Assembly (NCBI GenBank): GCA_946624065.1
Contig: CAMORT010000006.1
Span: 1-64,000, forward strand
Length of the DNA: 64,000 bases
Source of the DNA: F23-D06 sp002392325
GTDB lineage: Bacteria > Bacteroidota > Bacteroidia > Bacteroidales > WCHB1-69
Reading direction: 5' to 3'
Part shown: positions 15,570 to 24,477 of the stretch, piece after piece
Numbering within the stretch: position 1 is the stretch's first letter
Layout: each line of letters begins with the position of its first letter
Notes under the pieces: generated by a model
What the model was told of the DNA's origin: nothing
What the model saw: only the letters and a program-made list of their open reading frames with translations
The model's database searches: none
Program-made: the position numbers and the translations under genes

Positions 15570-17010
15570 ACTGTTTGTTATTCTGCTACTTATCCCTTTG
15601 GTATTCGGCGCGCTCTCCTTCTCCGGCTGCCATAGGGGGGCCTATAATGAAGATGCAAAACTTGTCTTTTCTTCGGATACGGTTATGTTTGACACCATCT
15701 TCACGACCATCTCCTCCGTCACCCGCAGCTTCACTGTCACCAATCCGAGTCCGGATCCTGTAAAACTGGACATTTATCTCGCTGGCGGCGACCAATCCTA
15801 TTATAGCATCAATGTGGATGGCGTTGCCGGAAAAGAATTCCATGATGTGGTAATTCCCGCCCACGACAGCATTTTCGTTTTCGTGAAAGTGACCATCAAC
15901 CCCACCAATCAGAACACGCCTTATCTGGTCACCGATTCGGTGCTGTTTTACAACACACAGCGCAAACAGGCCGTGCAACTGGTGGCTTTTGGGCAGGATG
16001 CGCATTTCATCCTGCCTGATCACCTAAATCCCAACATGCCTTATCGAATCGTCGCACACGAGCATGAGCATGTGCACTGGACCAACGACAAACCATGGGT
16101 AATCTATGGTTGGGCGGTGGTGGATTCGCTGGGCAAACTGACCGTGGATCCCGGCACACAAGTCTATGTCCACCATGGAGGCGGCATCTGGGTGTATCGC
16201 TACGGCAATATCCAGGTGAACGGCACTTTCGATGAACCGGTCCTCTTTGCCGGCGACCGGCGCGAATCCTTCTATGCCAACGACTACGAACAGTGGAGCC
16301 GTATCCTGATCAATGAGGGAACCGAAGACAACATCATTAATAACGCCATTATCACCAACTCCTCCACAGGCATTGAGGTGTCCGCACTGATGGAATATCT
16401 TGGAAACAAGACTGTTATAAACAACTCCATCATCCATAACAACAAATACTACGGGGTGGCCGCCCAAAGCGCCGATGTGGAGATGAACAACTGCCAAATT
16501 AGCAACAATGGAAGTTACAGCGTTGTCTTGCAAGTGGGTGATTTCGTATTGAACCATGTCACAATCGCCAATTTTTACTCCCAAGCGGCGCGAAAAGAAC
16601 AGGCATTCGGACTCAGCAACCACTATACTAAAAACGACACCCGATATATCGGCAACACAAACTTCACTTGCAACAACTCCATTATCTATGGTAGTATCCT
16701 TGAGGATGAAATCATCACTTCAGCATTCGAAGGAGTGGATCTGAATTATCATTTCTACAACTGCCTTGTGAAAAAAGAGCAATTGGATGCCCATTATACG
16801 AACTGCATGAACTATAAAGATCCTCTATTTGTATCCAATTACGGCCAAAATTATAACCTGAAAGAAGATTCTCCGGCAATTGATGCGGGAAGAACCGGCC
16901 TGAACATCAATACGGACATATTAGGCAGATTACGGAACGGAATACCCGATATCGGCGCCTATGAATACTATCCGGCACCTGATGAGAAACGACTTTCCCG
17001 TTTCCGTTAA
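15550..17010 (+). CDS. Surface or periplasmic lipoprotein with parallel beta-helix (choice-of-anchor Q type)
   Basis: Starting at the ATG at 15550 gives 486 residues with a lipoprotein signal peptide: MKKLIDKLFVILLLIPLVFG then ALSFSGC, acylated cysteine near residue 27. Residues about 35-160 look like an immunoglobulin-like fold (VTRSFTVTNPSPDPVKLDIY). The middle is a right-handed parallel beta-helix with Asn-rich ladders (IINNAIITNSSTGIEV, INNSIIHNNKYYGVAA). The end (SPAIDAGRTGL to GIPDIGAYEYY) is the choice-of-anchor Q signature. These proteins often bind or cleave polysaccharides, but no catalytic residues can be assigned. It overlaps truA by 20 bases. Confidence 0.85.
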   Translation: MKKLIDKLFVILLLIPLVFGALSFSGCHRGAYNEDAKLVFSSDTVMFDTIFTTISSVTRSFTVTNPSPDPVKLDIYLAGGDQSYYSINVDGVAGKEFHDVVIPAHDSIFVFVKVTINPTNQNTPYLVTDSVLFYNTQRKQAVQLVAFGQDAHFILPDHLNPNMPYRIVAHEHEHVHWTNDKPWVIYGWAVVDSLGKLTVDPGTQVYVHHGGGIWVYRYGNIQVNGTFDEPVLFAGDRRESFYANDYEQWSRILINEGTEDNIINNAIITNSSTGIEVSALMEYLGNKTVINNSIIHNNKYYGVAAQSADVEMNNCQISNNGSYSVVLQVGDFVLNHVTIANFYSQAARKEQAFGLSNHYTKNDTRYIGNTNFTCNNSIIYGSILEDEIITSAFEGVDLNYHFYNCLVKKEQLDAHYTNCMNYKDPLFVSNYGQNYNLKEDSPAIDAGRTGLNINTDILGRLRNGIPDIGAYEYYPAPDEKRLSRFR

Positions 17011-17012
17011 GA

Positions 17013-17570
17013 TCAGTATCCCAAGAGTATCTTCACTCCCAGCAAAATCAGAATAACACCACCAATGATTTCCGCCACATGCGCTTTCACATGCTTGCGC
17101 AGGCGACGGGTGAGGTAATACCCGACTAGTGAAGCGCCGAAGGAGACTATTCCGATGAGAAACAAAGCCACCCCGATGCGCACATCCTGCATCATGGAGA
17201 AACTGAATCCTACCGCCAACGCGTCAATGCTGGTGGCCACCGACAACAGCAAAACCGTACCGATGCGGGTCATGTCCACCTTGGAATCAGACTCATCGTG
17301 ACGAATACCCTCCACGATCATTTTCACACCAATAAAAGCCAGAATACCAAAGGCGATCCAGTTTGTGAAACGGTCCAGGTATTGGATAACCATCTCACCG
17401 CCCAACCAACCCAACAATGGCATAAGCGCTTGGAAAAAACCGAAACAGAAAGCAAAAAACAGGACATTCTTCGGCTTTAAGTTCGGCTGCAGGGCTCCGG
17501 CGGAACAACTGACAGCAAAACAGTCCATGGCCAAACTTACCGCCAACAAAAAAAGTGAAAAAAAGCCCAT
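17013..17570 (-). CDS. mntP: Manganese efflux pump MntP (UPF0059)
   Basis: This 185-residue six-helix inner-membrane exporter removes excess Mn(II). The two halves are inverted repeats, each with a conserved acidic motif: SLAMDCFAVSCSAG near residue 15 and ATSIDALAVGFSFS near residue 115. The length and motifs match the family. Manganese riboswitches of the yybP-ykoY type often precede mntP in other phyla, but the leader here is only about 40 bases and shows none. It is convergent with the beta-helix lipoprotein, with a 2-base gap. Confidence 0.95.
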   Translation of the reverse strand: MGFFSLFLLAVSLAMDCFAVSCSAGALQPNLKPKNVLFFAFCFGFFQALMPLLGWLGGEMVIQYLDRFTNWIAFGILAFIGVKMIVEGIRHDESDSKVDMTRIGTVLLLSVATSIDALAVGFSFSMMQDVRIGVALFLIGIVSFGASLVGYYLTRRLRKHVKAHVAEIIGGVILILLGVKILLGY

Positions 17571-17589
17571 TTTTTTTAGTTTTTATAAT

Positions 17590-17624
17590 TATTTTTGCCC
17601 TGCTTGAAAAGAGATGCAAAAGTA
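17590..17624. promoter_or_regulatory. Overlapping promoter region of mntP and coaX
   Basis: TACTTTTG on the minus strand at 17617-17624 serves mntP. TATTTTTG on the plus strand at 17590-17597 could serve coaX, as could a weaker CATTTTTG at 17658-17665. The first two converge, so transcripts from them would overlap. Confidence 0.5.
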
Positions 17625-17679
17625 ATAAAAACTGACACTTACAGATAATAAAACAAACATTTTTGCGTTTTTTAACACT

Positions 17680-18414
17680 ATGTTTTTAGTAATTGACATC
17701 GGAAACACCAATCAAAAGGCGGCTTTGTTCGACGACAAGGGATGCCAAATTTCATTCATACAACAGATAACGCTTACTGTCAGCGACTTGCAGACACTGA
17801 TTGGTCAGCACAATCTTCATTCGGCAATTCTGTCCTCCGTAGGCAATATGGACAGCACTGTACTCAACTGGCTCGAGCACCAGGTTCGTCTGATTCAGTT
17901 CTCCACCAATCTTCCGTTGCCCCTTCAAATCCAATACGAGTCCGCCGGCACTCTTGGCACCGACCGCATCGCTTGTGCCGTGGCCGCCAATGCGATGTTC
18001 CCCAATCAAAATGTACTGTCCATCCAAGCCGGCACCTGCCTGGTTACCGATTTTGTGGATTCAACAAACACCTATCTGGGCGGATCCATCTCACCCGGAC
18101 TCCAGATGCGCTTCCATGCTTTGCACGAACACACGGCACATCTGCCACTTCTTGAACCTCAAACAATCAACTCTTTCACGGGAAATTCTACCCAAAACTC
18201 CATTTTATCGGGTGTTATTAACGGACTCTCCTGCGAAATAGATGGTTTTATAGGCCATTACCTCACACATTATCCCGACACAGTGACGATTTTAACAGGT
18301 GGCGACGCGCCTCTCCTTCAGAATTACATAAAAAATCGTATATTTGCCGCCCCTAATTTAGTACTACAGGGATTGTATAAAATCTTAAGGTATAATACGG
18401 ATGACCTATCTTAA
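17680..18414 (+). CDS. coaX: Type III pantothenate kinase
   Basis: This 244-residue enzyme phosphorylates pantothenate in the first committed step of coenzyme A synthesis. The ASKHA-fold motifs are present: DIGNTNQK (D6), GTDRIACA near residue 93 with the catalytic aspartate, and QAGTCLVTDF near residue 117, where most family members have GTA and ID. The GGSISPGLQMR segment follows at about residue 134. It opens an operon with an outer membrane protein, a TPR protein and lptC, and its last 14 bases overlap the next gene. Confidence 0.95.
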   Translation: MFLVIDIGNTNQKAALFDDKGCQISFIQQITLTVSDLQTLIGQHNLHSAILSSVGNMDSTVLNWLEHQVRLIQFSTNLPLPLQIQYESAGTLGTDRIACAVAANAMFPNQNVLSIQAGTCLVTDFVDSTNTYLGGSISPGLQMRFHALHEHTAHLPLLEPQTINSFTGNSTQNSILSGVINGLSCEIDGFIGHYLTHYPDTVTILTGGDAPLLQNYIKNRIFAAPNLVLQGLYKILRYNTDDLS

Positions 18415-19675
18415 AAAGTTTTTTCTTTTATTGATAATCCTTTGCGGGTTGTTTTCTTCTTATGCGCAGAATGAGATCAGCAACCCCTATTCCGGTTTTG
18501 GCATCGGCATAATCAACAAGTATTCCAATGCCATTCTTGACGGAATGGGTGGTGTTTCTTACGCCATGCAGAATCCGTATTACATCAATTTCCGAAATCC
18601 CGCGTCATACGCCGCCTTCGATTCGCTCTCGTTTGTGGGCGATGCCGCCGCTTCCATCTACTCCTCCACTCTTGCAGAGGGATCCCTGATTCAAAAAAAC
18701 TCCTTTGCCCGCGCCAGTTACATCGCAATCGGCCTGCCCGTTACCCGCCACTGGCGGACTAGTGTGGGACTCGTTCCCTTCAGCACAGTGGGCTACAACA
18801 TTGAAAACACCCGACTCATTGAAAATGTGGGCAATGTAACATACAACTACTCGGCAAAAGGCGGACTCAACCAACTCTATTGGGGTAACGCCTTCAAAAT
18901 CTGCAAAGGATTCTCCATAGGACTGAACGCCTCCTATATGTTCGGCACTATCTACAACATCCAAAACACCAGCTTCGACGGAACCAACTTCTACAATTCC
19001 CTCATCAATGACTCCTATCACCTTGACGGCATTCATATGACCGGTGGTTTGCAGTATGTCTTCCGCGTGAAAGAGAACCATAAAATCGGATTGGGAGCCG
19101 TGTATGGCAACACTGTCCATATTTGGGCCAAAGAAAAATTGATAATCAACTATTACCAAGGCACTTACAGCACCGTTACCACTTATGACACCATGTATTA
19201 CAATGATAACGTGCGCAGCAGTCTCAACATTCCCCAATCCGTTGGCGGAGGCGTGAGTTACTCCTACAAGGACAAACTCCTCGTGGCCGCTGATGTGACT
19301 TGGAATAACTGGAAAAATTACAAGTTCTTCGACCATACAGACTCTTTGAAAAACTCCATAACCGCCTCTTTAGGCGCCCAATTCACCCCTGACCCGCTCT
19401 CCAACAAGTTCTTCAAAAAGATGAACTTCCGCATCGGAGCCAAATATTCCACGGGTGAATTGTTGCTCCGCTCTAAACCTATCGACGAATTTGGAGTCAG
19501 TTTGGGCGTTGGAATTCCATTGAACTCGTTCAATACGCACTCCTCTATCAACCTCACTTTCGAATATGGAAAACTCGGCACTCTCATCAACAATCTTGTC
19601 CGCCAGAACTACTTCAGGTTTACCGTCAACTTCATCCTGCAGGAAAAATGGTATCAAAGAATGAAAATTGAATAA
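18401..19675 (+). CDS. Outer membrane beta-barrel protein, FadL-like, unknown substrate
   Basis: The 424-residue product has a signal peptide (MTYLKKFFLLLIILCGLFSS then YAQ) and about fourteen amphipathic strands. The N-terminal NPYSGFGIG and MGGVSYAMQNPYYINFRNPA segments resemble those of the FadL/OmpP1 group, where NPA motifs line the hatch. The end is not a classical terminal phenylalanine. Its place between coaX and a TPR protein/lptC is conserved in Bacteroidales as I know them, which hints at a role in envelope biogenesis rather than nutrient uptake. That hint is inference. Confidence 0.8.
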   Translation: MTYLKKFFLLLIILCGLFSSYAQNEISNPYSGFGIGIINKYSNAILDGMGGVSYAMQNPYYINFRNPASYAAFDSLSFVGDAAASIYSSTLAEGSLIQKNSFARASYIAIGLPVTRHWRTSVGLVPFSTVGYNIENTRLIENVGNVTYNYSAKGGLNQLYWGNAFKICKGFSIGLNASYMFGTIYNIQNTSFDGTNFYNSLINDSYHLDGIHMTGGLQYVFRVKENHKIGLGAVYGNTVHIWAKEKLIINYYQGTYSTVTTYDTMYYNDNVRSSLNIPQSVGGGVSYSYKDKLLVAADVTWNNWKNYKFFDHTDSLKNSITASLGAQFTPDPLSNKFFKKMNFRIGAKYSTGELLLRSKPIDEFGVSLGVGIPLNSFNTHSSINLTFEYGKLGTLINNLVRQNYFRFTVNFILQEKWYQRMKIE

Positions 19676-19710
19676 TCACCGAAGAAATTAACTCTTAAAA
19701 CAATACAGAA

Positions 19711-21183
19711 ATGAAAAAGTTATTGATCGCAGCGCTTTTACTGTTTTCTGGCAGTCTCCTGTTCGCCCAGAATAACAATTGCCCGTTCAAATACGGTGCC
19801 AATGAGGAAGACTCCCTCAAAAGCTTGGAACAGATTACCAACTTCAACATGTTTTACAAAAGCAAGAATTACACTGATGCCTACGAAGCGTGGCGTTATC
19901 TTGTTGCCAACGCCCCTTGCTGCTGGGATGGTATCTACACCAATGCCCAGAACATGTTCAATGGTTTGATTAAGAATGAAAAGGATTCTTTAAGAAGAGA
20001 ACATCTGATTGATACACTCATCTACTCGTATGAGGTTCGCAACCTGTATTTCCCAGAGAAATTCAGCAAAGGCAAATGCCTTGGGTACAAAGCCTACAAC
20101 ATGATGATGTATCGTATCAAATCTATGGATTTCAACCAGATAAAAGACCTGAATAACATGTTTATCCAGTCTGTTGAGATGGAAAAGGAAAAGACCGAAC
20201 CGATTATTTGGGACAAATACTTCCAATTGGCTGAGAACATCACCAAGGCCAGCAAAGACACCAGTGTTGTAATTGAGGCCTACGGACGCGCCACGGACTA
20301 TCTGGACATCTCCATCAACAACTCTCTGGTACAATATGAGAAACAAGCATCCGTGATTGACAGTCTGTTTGATTTATACAACAACGGCAAAATCGACACC
20401 AACTATTTGATTGAACTTTGCAAGAAACCCGCTGCCGACACTGCCCGTCAGATGAAATTGGTGGTGAATTACCGCAAAACACTGGCCAAGATGGAAAAGG
20501 CCGTTGCTCCGTACGCCTCCTGCGAAGTGCTTGAGGAACTCTACTCCGAGAAACTGGCTGAAAACAAGGAGGACTTGTCCGCTATCAACAAGATGGTCAT
20601 GACCATGGCAAAGGGCGGATGCGTTACCAGCCCCGTGTTTAAAGATGCTTTGGAAATCCTGCATAGAGCCAATCCGAACCGTAACTCCGCATACTGGATG
20701 GGTAACCTCTCTCTGAGAAGTTTCGGTACTACAAAGGACAACAATGAGATTGATCGCTCCATCGAATATTTCAGAGAAGCCGTAACATTAAGCGAAACCA
20801 ATGAGCAGAAGGCTGACGCCAACTATATGTTAGGTTTGGCATACTACACCAAAGGATCCTATTCAGAATCTCGCAGTGCCGCATTGGCCGCTCTGAAATA
20901 CCAACCGAACATGGGTAAGGCATACATCCTCATTGGCGACTTGTACGCTAACTCCGCCGGCAGATGCTCCGGAGGCGATATGCTCCCGCTGGCCAACGCC
21001 TGGGCCGCCGCCGACAAATATGCCAGAGCCGCCGCTGTTGACCCGAGCTGCGCCGAAAGAGCCAACGCACAACGCGCAAAACTGAGATTCCCGAGCAAGG
21101 AAGACCTCTTCAAACGCGGTTTGAGCGCAGGATCATCCTACCATGTGGGCTGCTGGATTCAGGAAACTACGACAGTAAGATAA
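19711..21183 (+). CDS. Exported tetratricopeptide-repeat protein
   Basis: This 490-residue protein starts with a signal peptide (MKKLLIAALLLFSGSLLFAQ). The C-terminal half contains TPR-like helix pairs (NEQKADANYMLGLAYYTKGS then YSESRSAALAALKYQPNMGK AYILIGDLYANS split across helices). The N-terminal half is helical with NNxYxxKNY-type repeats. TPR proteins scaffold protein-protein contacts in the periplasm. It sits in the operon between a barrel protein and lptC, so an envelope role is likely. A cysteine-containing tail (SSYHVGCWIQETTTVR) closes the protein. Confidence 0.85.
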   Translation: MKKLLIAALLLFSGSLLFAQNNNCPFKYGANEEDSLKSLEQITNFNMFYKSKNYTDAYEAWRYLVANAPCCWDGIYTNAQNMFNGLIKNEKDSLRREHLIDTLIYSYEVRNLYFPEKFSKGKCLGYKAYNMMMYRIKSMDFNQIKDLNNMFIQSVEMEKEKTEPIIWDKYFQLAENITKASKDTSVVIEAYGRATDYLDISINNSLVQYEKQASVIDSLFDLYNNGKIDTNYLIELCKKPAADTARQMKLVVNYRKTLAKMEKAVAPYASCEVLEELYSEKLAENKEDLSAINKMVMTMAKGGCVTSPVFKDALEILHRANPNRNSAYWMGNLSLRSFGTTKDNNEIDRSIEYFREAVTLSETNEQKADANYMLGLAYYTKGSYSESRSAALAALKYQPNMGKAYILIGDLYANSAGRCSGGDMLPLANAWAAADKYARAAAVDPSCAERANAQRAKLRFPSKEDLFKRGLSAGSSYHVGCWIQETTTVR

Positions 21184-21198
21184 TAATAGCGTTCTTAC

Positions 21199-21762
21199 AT
21201 GTCAGATTTTATGACACATCTCTCAAAAAACATCATAATGGCCTTGTGCCTTATGATGTTTTTTGTTTGTTGTAACCATAAAGACAAAAACTCTGGATTG
21301 CTGGAATACAAAGGCAAATTCCCTGACGAATCGGCGGAAAACATCACTCTAACGGTAAGTGACTCCGGTATCGTCAGTTTTATCGTCAAAGCGCCTCTGT
21401 TCAACACTTACCGCACCGATTCCGCCTATATGGATTATCCTGAAGGCATCACCGCCATCTCCTTCACCGAAAACGGGCAGCAACAAGCAATCCTTACCGC
21501 CAAATATGCCTGCAACATCAACAATTCCACCTATAAAGCATCCAATAACGTGGTTATTGTGGATATTATCAAAGGGGATACTCTTGAAACTGAGGAGATT
21601 ATCTGGGATCAGCATCAGCGCAAGATCTACTCCAATGTGCTGGTTAAACAGACCAAAGCTGATGGTTCCGTTAATTACGGTGACGGTTTTGAAGCGGATG
21701 AAAGATTTACCAAATACACCATCTTCCACCCTCACGGGGAAATGGTAGGATTGGATTTCTAA
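21199..21762 (+). CDS. lptC: LPS export protein LptC (lipoprotein form)
   Basis: This 187-residue protein has a short hydrophobic leader ending in MMFFVCCNHKD, which suits a lipoprotein signal, followed by an LptA/LptC-like beta-jellyroll domain (repeated strands such as IVSFIVKAPLFNTY, ISFTENGQQQAILTAKYA and YKASNNVVIVDIIKGDTLET). LptC bridges the LptBFG transporter to LptA and moves lipopolysaccharide across the periplasm. Other lpt genes are not in the window. The assignment rests on the domain pattern and on the coaX-barrel-TPR-lptC order. It is convergent with the YigZ gene, overlapping it by 4 bases. Confidence 0.85.
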   Translation: MSDFMTHLSKNIIMALCLMMFFVCCNHKDKNSGLLEYKGKFPDESAENITLTVSDSGIVSFIVKAPLFNTYRTDSAYMDYPEGITAISFTENGQQQAILTAKYACNINNSTYKASNNVVIVDIIKGDTLETEEIIWDQHQRKIYSNVLVKQTKADGSVNYGDGFEADERFTKYTIFHPHGEMVGLDF

Positions 21763-22358
21763 CTGCAATATTTCACTTGACCCAATTTTTTCAAAGCCGT
21801 GACAATGCGTTCGGCTTCCCGCTGGCGAACTGTAAATTGTATGGTACAGTTCAGGTCGCTCTGCTGGCTGATGATGGTTACATACGGGTCCTTCATCAGT
21901 TGCATCACATTGTTCATCTGCAAGTATTCAAAGGTCACTTCGTAAGTCTCATCAATGGTCTTTTCAATAATGGTGGCGGCTTCCAGCGCTTCCTTTGCAG
22001 CAATCTTATAAGCGTTTTGCAACCCACTGACACCCAGTTTAATACCCCCAAAATAACGGACTACAATCACTAAAGTGTTGGTGAGATCTTTTGACATCAA
22101 CTGGCCATGAATGGGACGACCTGCCGTGCCCGAAGGCTCCCCATTATCGTTCATCCGGTAAGCGTCTTTTCGTGGACCTAGAATATAGGCGTAACAATGG
22201 TGACGCGCATCATTGTGCTTTTTTTGGATCTCCGTCAGGCGCTCTTTTACCTGCTGCTCCGTCTGCACAGGAAAGGCATACGCCAGAAACTTGCTTCGTT
22301 TCTCGCTGTAACTTCCTGTTGATGGGGATGTTATGGTTTTATAGGTGTCTTCGAACAT
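21759..22358 (-). CDS. YigZ/IMPACT family protein
   Basis: This 199-residue protein belongs to the UPF0029/IMPACT family. The start is the ATG at 22358 (MFEDTYKTITSPSTGSYSEK); longer frames lie inside ribD. The family core is visible as RSKFLAYAFPVQ, the central HHCYAYILG near residue 60, SGTAGRPI, and VVRYFGGIKLGVSGL near residue 100. A C-terminal DUF1949 domain follows. Its biochemical role is unsettled; the eukaryotic homologue regulates the GCN2 kinase. It overlaps ribD by 20 bases and is probably co-transcribed with it. Confidence 0.93.
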   Translation of the reverse strand: MFEDTYKTITSPSTGSYSEKRSKFLAYAFPVQTEQQVKERLTEIQKKHNDARHHCYAYILGPRKDAYRMNDNGEPSGTAGRPIHGQLMSKDLTNTLVIVVRYFGGIKLGVSGLQNAYKIAAKEALEAATIIEKTIDETYEVTFEYLQMNNVMQLMKDPYVTIISQQSDLNCTIQFTVRQREAERIVTALKKLGQVKYCS

Positions 22359-23310
22359 ACAATATCTGATTATCGTCAATGTGTTGAACGGTCTGGGGAG
22401 GCATCGGAATTTGAGGGGCTTTTGTTCCCTTACCCCACTGTTGCGCACCCACCAGAATGCGAGCTTCATCCCATAACCCCACTTCAAGGAAACGGTCTAA
22501 AGTCTTTCTGCCTCCTTCCACAATCACGGACTGCACCCTCTGCTCATACAATTTCCCCATTGCTTCCGACAGATCCATTGGCAACGGGGAATAATAACCC
22601 TCTGACACTTCTTCTGCTCGTGACAGGACAAACCGTTTGGGGTTTTTGCCCGGATAAAGACGCGTGGTCAGTTGCGGTTTATCGTTAAGAACCGTGTTGT
22701 AACCTACCAAAATAGCATCTTCCTCACTGCGCCACTTGTGCACAACAACCTTCAGTGCCGGATTGGTAATCCAATAACTCTTGCGCTCAGCGGCATTGCT
22801 TCGGTCTATGTCCATATAACCATCCGCAGTTTGTGCCCATTTTAGGATGATGTAAGGGCGATGTTGCTGATGATAGGTGAAAAAGCGTTTGTTCAATTCG
22901 CGGCATTCTTCTTCGCAAACATGTTCAACCACTTCAACACCAGCATCTTTCAGCTTTTTTATACCATTTCCGTTCACTTTATCATGGGGATCCCTAATGC
23001 CTACCACAACTTTCGGAATTCCCCATTGTATGATGGCATCAGCGCATGGCGGCTGTTTTCCGAAATGGGAACAAGGTTCCAACGAAACATACAAGGTGGA
23101 TTCCTTAAGCAACGAAATGTCTCGCACCGACGCTATCGCATTCACTTCCGCATGTGGTTGTCCATATTGGTGATGATAACCCTCCCCAATAATTCTATTT
23201 TGATGAACAATAACAGCGCCCACCATCGGATTGGGTTGTACCTTCCCCAATCCTAATGCGGCAAGTTGCACGCATCGGCGCATAAACATCTCATCTTCTG
23301 GTGTTTGCAT
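22339..23310 (-). CDS. ribD: Riboflavin biosynthesis bifunctional deaminase/reductase RibD
   Basis: This 323-residue cytoplasmic enzyme carries out the deamination and NADPH-dependent side-chain reduction steps of riboflavin synthesis. The N-terminal deaminase domain has the zinc ligands HAE (H53, with E55 catalytic), C80 (in EPCSHFGKQPPC) and C89. The C-terminal reductase begins near residue 150 (RPYIILKWAQTADGYMD) and contains the VIVEGGRKTLDRFL motif. The ATG at 23310 shares its A with the TGA of the upstream gene, so translation is coupled. No FMN riboswitch is visible, as the gene is internal to an operon. Confidence 0.96.
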   Translation of the reverse strand: MQTPEDEMFMRRCVQLAALGLGKVQPNPMVGAVIVHQNRIIGEGYHHQYGQPHAEVNAIASVRDISLLKESTLYVSLEPCSHFGKQPPCADAIIQWGIPKVVVGIRDPHDKVNGNGIKKLKDAGVEVVEHVCEEECRELNKRFFTYHQQHRPYIILKWAQTADGYMDIDRSNAAERKSYWITNPALKVVVHKWRSEEDAILVGYNTVLNDKPQLTTRLYPGKNPKRFVLSRAEEVSEGYYSPLPMDLSEAMGKLYEQRVQSVIVEGGRKTLDRFLEVGLWDEARILVGAQQWGKGTKAPQIPMPPQTVQHIDDNQILYVRRHL

Positions 23311-24395
23311 CACTTTTGCGGTTTCAGAAAATAAGAAAGCGGTTGATTGGCTCTGTCAAAATGATAATATTGGCACTGCAACAGATCTTTGGTTTTTCCG
23401 TTCAGGACAGCATAGAATTTATCCCGATTGTACGGCAAATCCACTGCGGGTGCTTCCTGTTCCAGAATCGCGTCCAAATACATGGCGTCAGGTTGCAGTT
23501 TACGATACATATCCAAGCGTGTTTCAACCCCATTCACATCCACTAATGTGATGGTTTTAAACTTGTTGAATCGTAAAATTGAATCACGGGCCGATTCGCT
23601 CAACGCCTTAACATAAAGCTCATAGTTCAAATCCCTGTAAACAGAAAGCATATCCAACAGTTTGATGGTATCATAGTCCAGAATGGGCTGATGCTGACCA
23701 TCGAACAGATTGAAGAAACGGGGACCGGATTTTTCCACGATAAACGATTCTTCGGGATTTTCAAAATCCTGCACTTTCAAGGATTTGATACGGGTAATTT
23801 TGGTGCTGAATAGGTCGCAATTGTACCAATCTATCGGTCTAAACGAATAAAATGGCGTTATAAAACCCCTAAAACCAGGAATATACACAATACATGGCTC
23901 GTCATACCCTTCCAAAATGGCAAAATTGGCCATATTATCCATCGTGGCCGGACCCATATAATAAGTTTTCACTTTCCGTTCCTTATCGAAGAATCTCTTG
24001 CCAAACAAGGTGAATTTAGGTGTCTTTTGATAGATTTCCACCTTAATCGCATTCACCGACATCATCTTGTTGATGTTGGATTGGGCGGTTTTGGCCACCG
24101 GCTGTTGTAAGGTCACATTGCTGATCACCCCTAACAGGTCTTTTATCTTGGGATCTTGGGCGCGTATCGAATCATCCACATACCATTCCCCATCCCGGCG
24201 GTTCAGCAAAACATGTTCTCCGTTCATATCGGCAATGAAAATTTTGCTAATCGTGGAAGTGTCTCTTACCGCAAAAATATCAGATTTCGGAATGCTATTC
24301 GATGTGTGAAAAACACCTGTCTTGAAAAGTATGACCACCAAGCAGATAAGCAAAAGAACAGCGGCCGCAAGAATATAAAAACGATTCTTTTTCAT
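23310..24395 (-). CDS. Membrane-anchored DUF4340-like protein
   Basis: This 361-residue protein has one N-terminal membrane helix (MKKNRFYILAAAVLLLICLV then VILF) followed by an extracytoplasmic domain. The segment RDTSTISKIFIADMNGEHVL then LNRRDGEWYVDDSI resembles the repeated beta-strand module of DUF4340 proteins, some of which are linked to gliding-motility ABC systems in the phylum. No such partner is nearby. It is the first gene of a three-gene unit with ribD and the YigZ gene. The family label is tentative. Confidence 0.7.
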   Translation of the reverse strand: MKKNRFYILAAAVLLLICLVVILFKTGVFHTSNSIPKSDIFAVRDTSTISKIFIADMNGEHVLLNRRDGEWYVDDSIRAQDPKIKDLLGVISNVTLQQPVAKTAQSNINKMMSVNAIKVEIYQKTPKFTLFGKRFFDKERKVKTYYMGPATMDNMANFAILEGYDEPCIVYIPGFRGFITPFYSFRPIDWYNCDLFSTKITRIKSLKVQDFENPEESFIVEKSGPRFFNLFDGQHQPILDYDTIKLLDMLSVYRDLNYELYVKALSESARDSILRFNKFKTITLVDVNGVETRLDMYRKLQPDAMYLDAILEQEAPAVDLPYNRDKFYAVLNGKTKDLLQCQYYHFDRANQPLSYFLKPQK

Positions 24396-24414
24396 TGTTT
24401 AAAATTATGAGGTG

Positions 24415-24458
24415 CAAAAGTACAAAAAAAAGAGAATAGGGCTATTTTTGTATCTTTG
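24415..24458. promoter_or_regulatory. Divergent promoters of the DUF4340-like gene and the flippase gene
   Basis: TACTTTTG on the minus strand (24415-24422) lies 19 bases from the DUF4340-like start. On the plus strand two -7 motifs are directly adjacent, TATTTTTG (24443-24450) and TATCTTTG (24451-24458), the second 19 bases before the flippase ATG. Confidence 0.6.
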
Positions 24459-24477
24459 CAAACTTTTACAATTCGGA

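Noticed and set aside
17571..17679. Manganese riboswitch (yybP-ykoY) before mntP
   Set aside because: The leader from the -7 element to mntP is about 40 bases, too short, and shows no matching stems.
23311..24395. FMN riboswitch before ribD
   Set aside because: ribD starts on the stop codon of the upstream gene, leaving no room for a leader, and none is seen upstream of that gene either.
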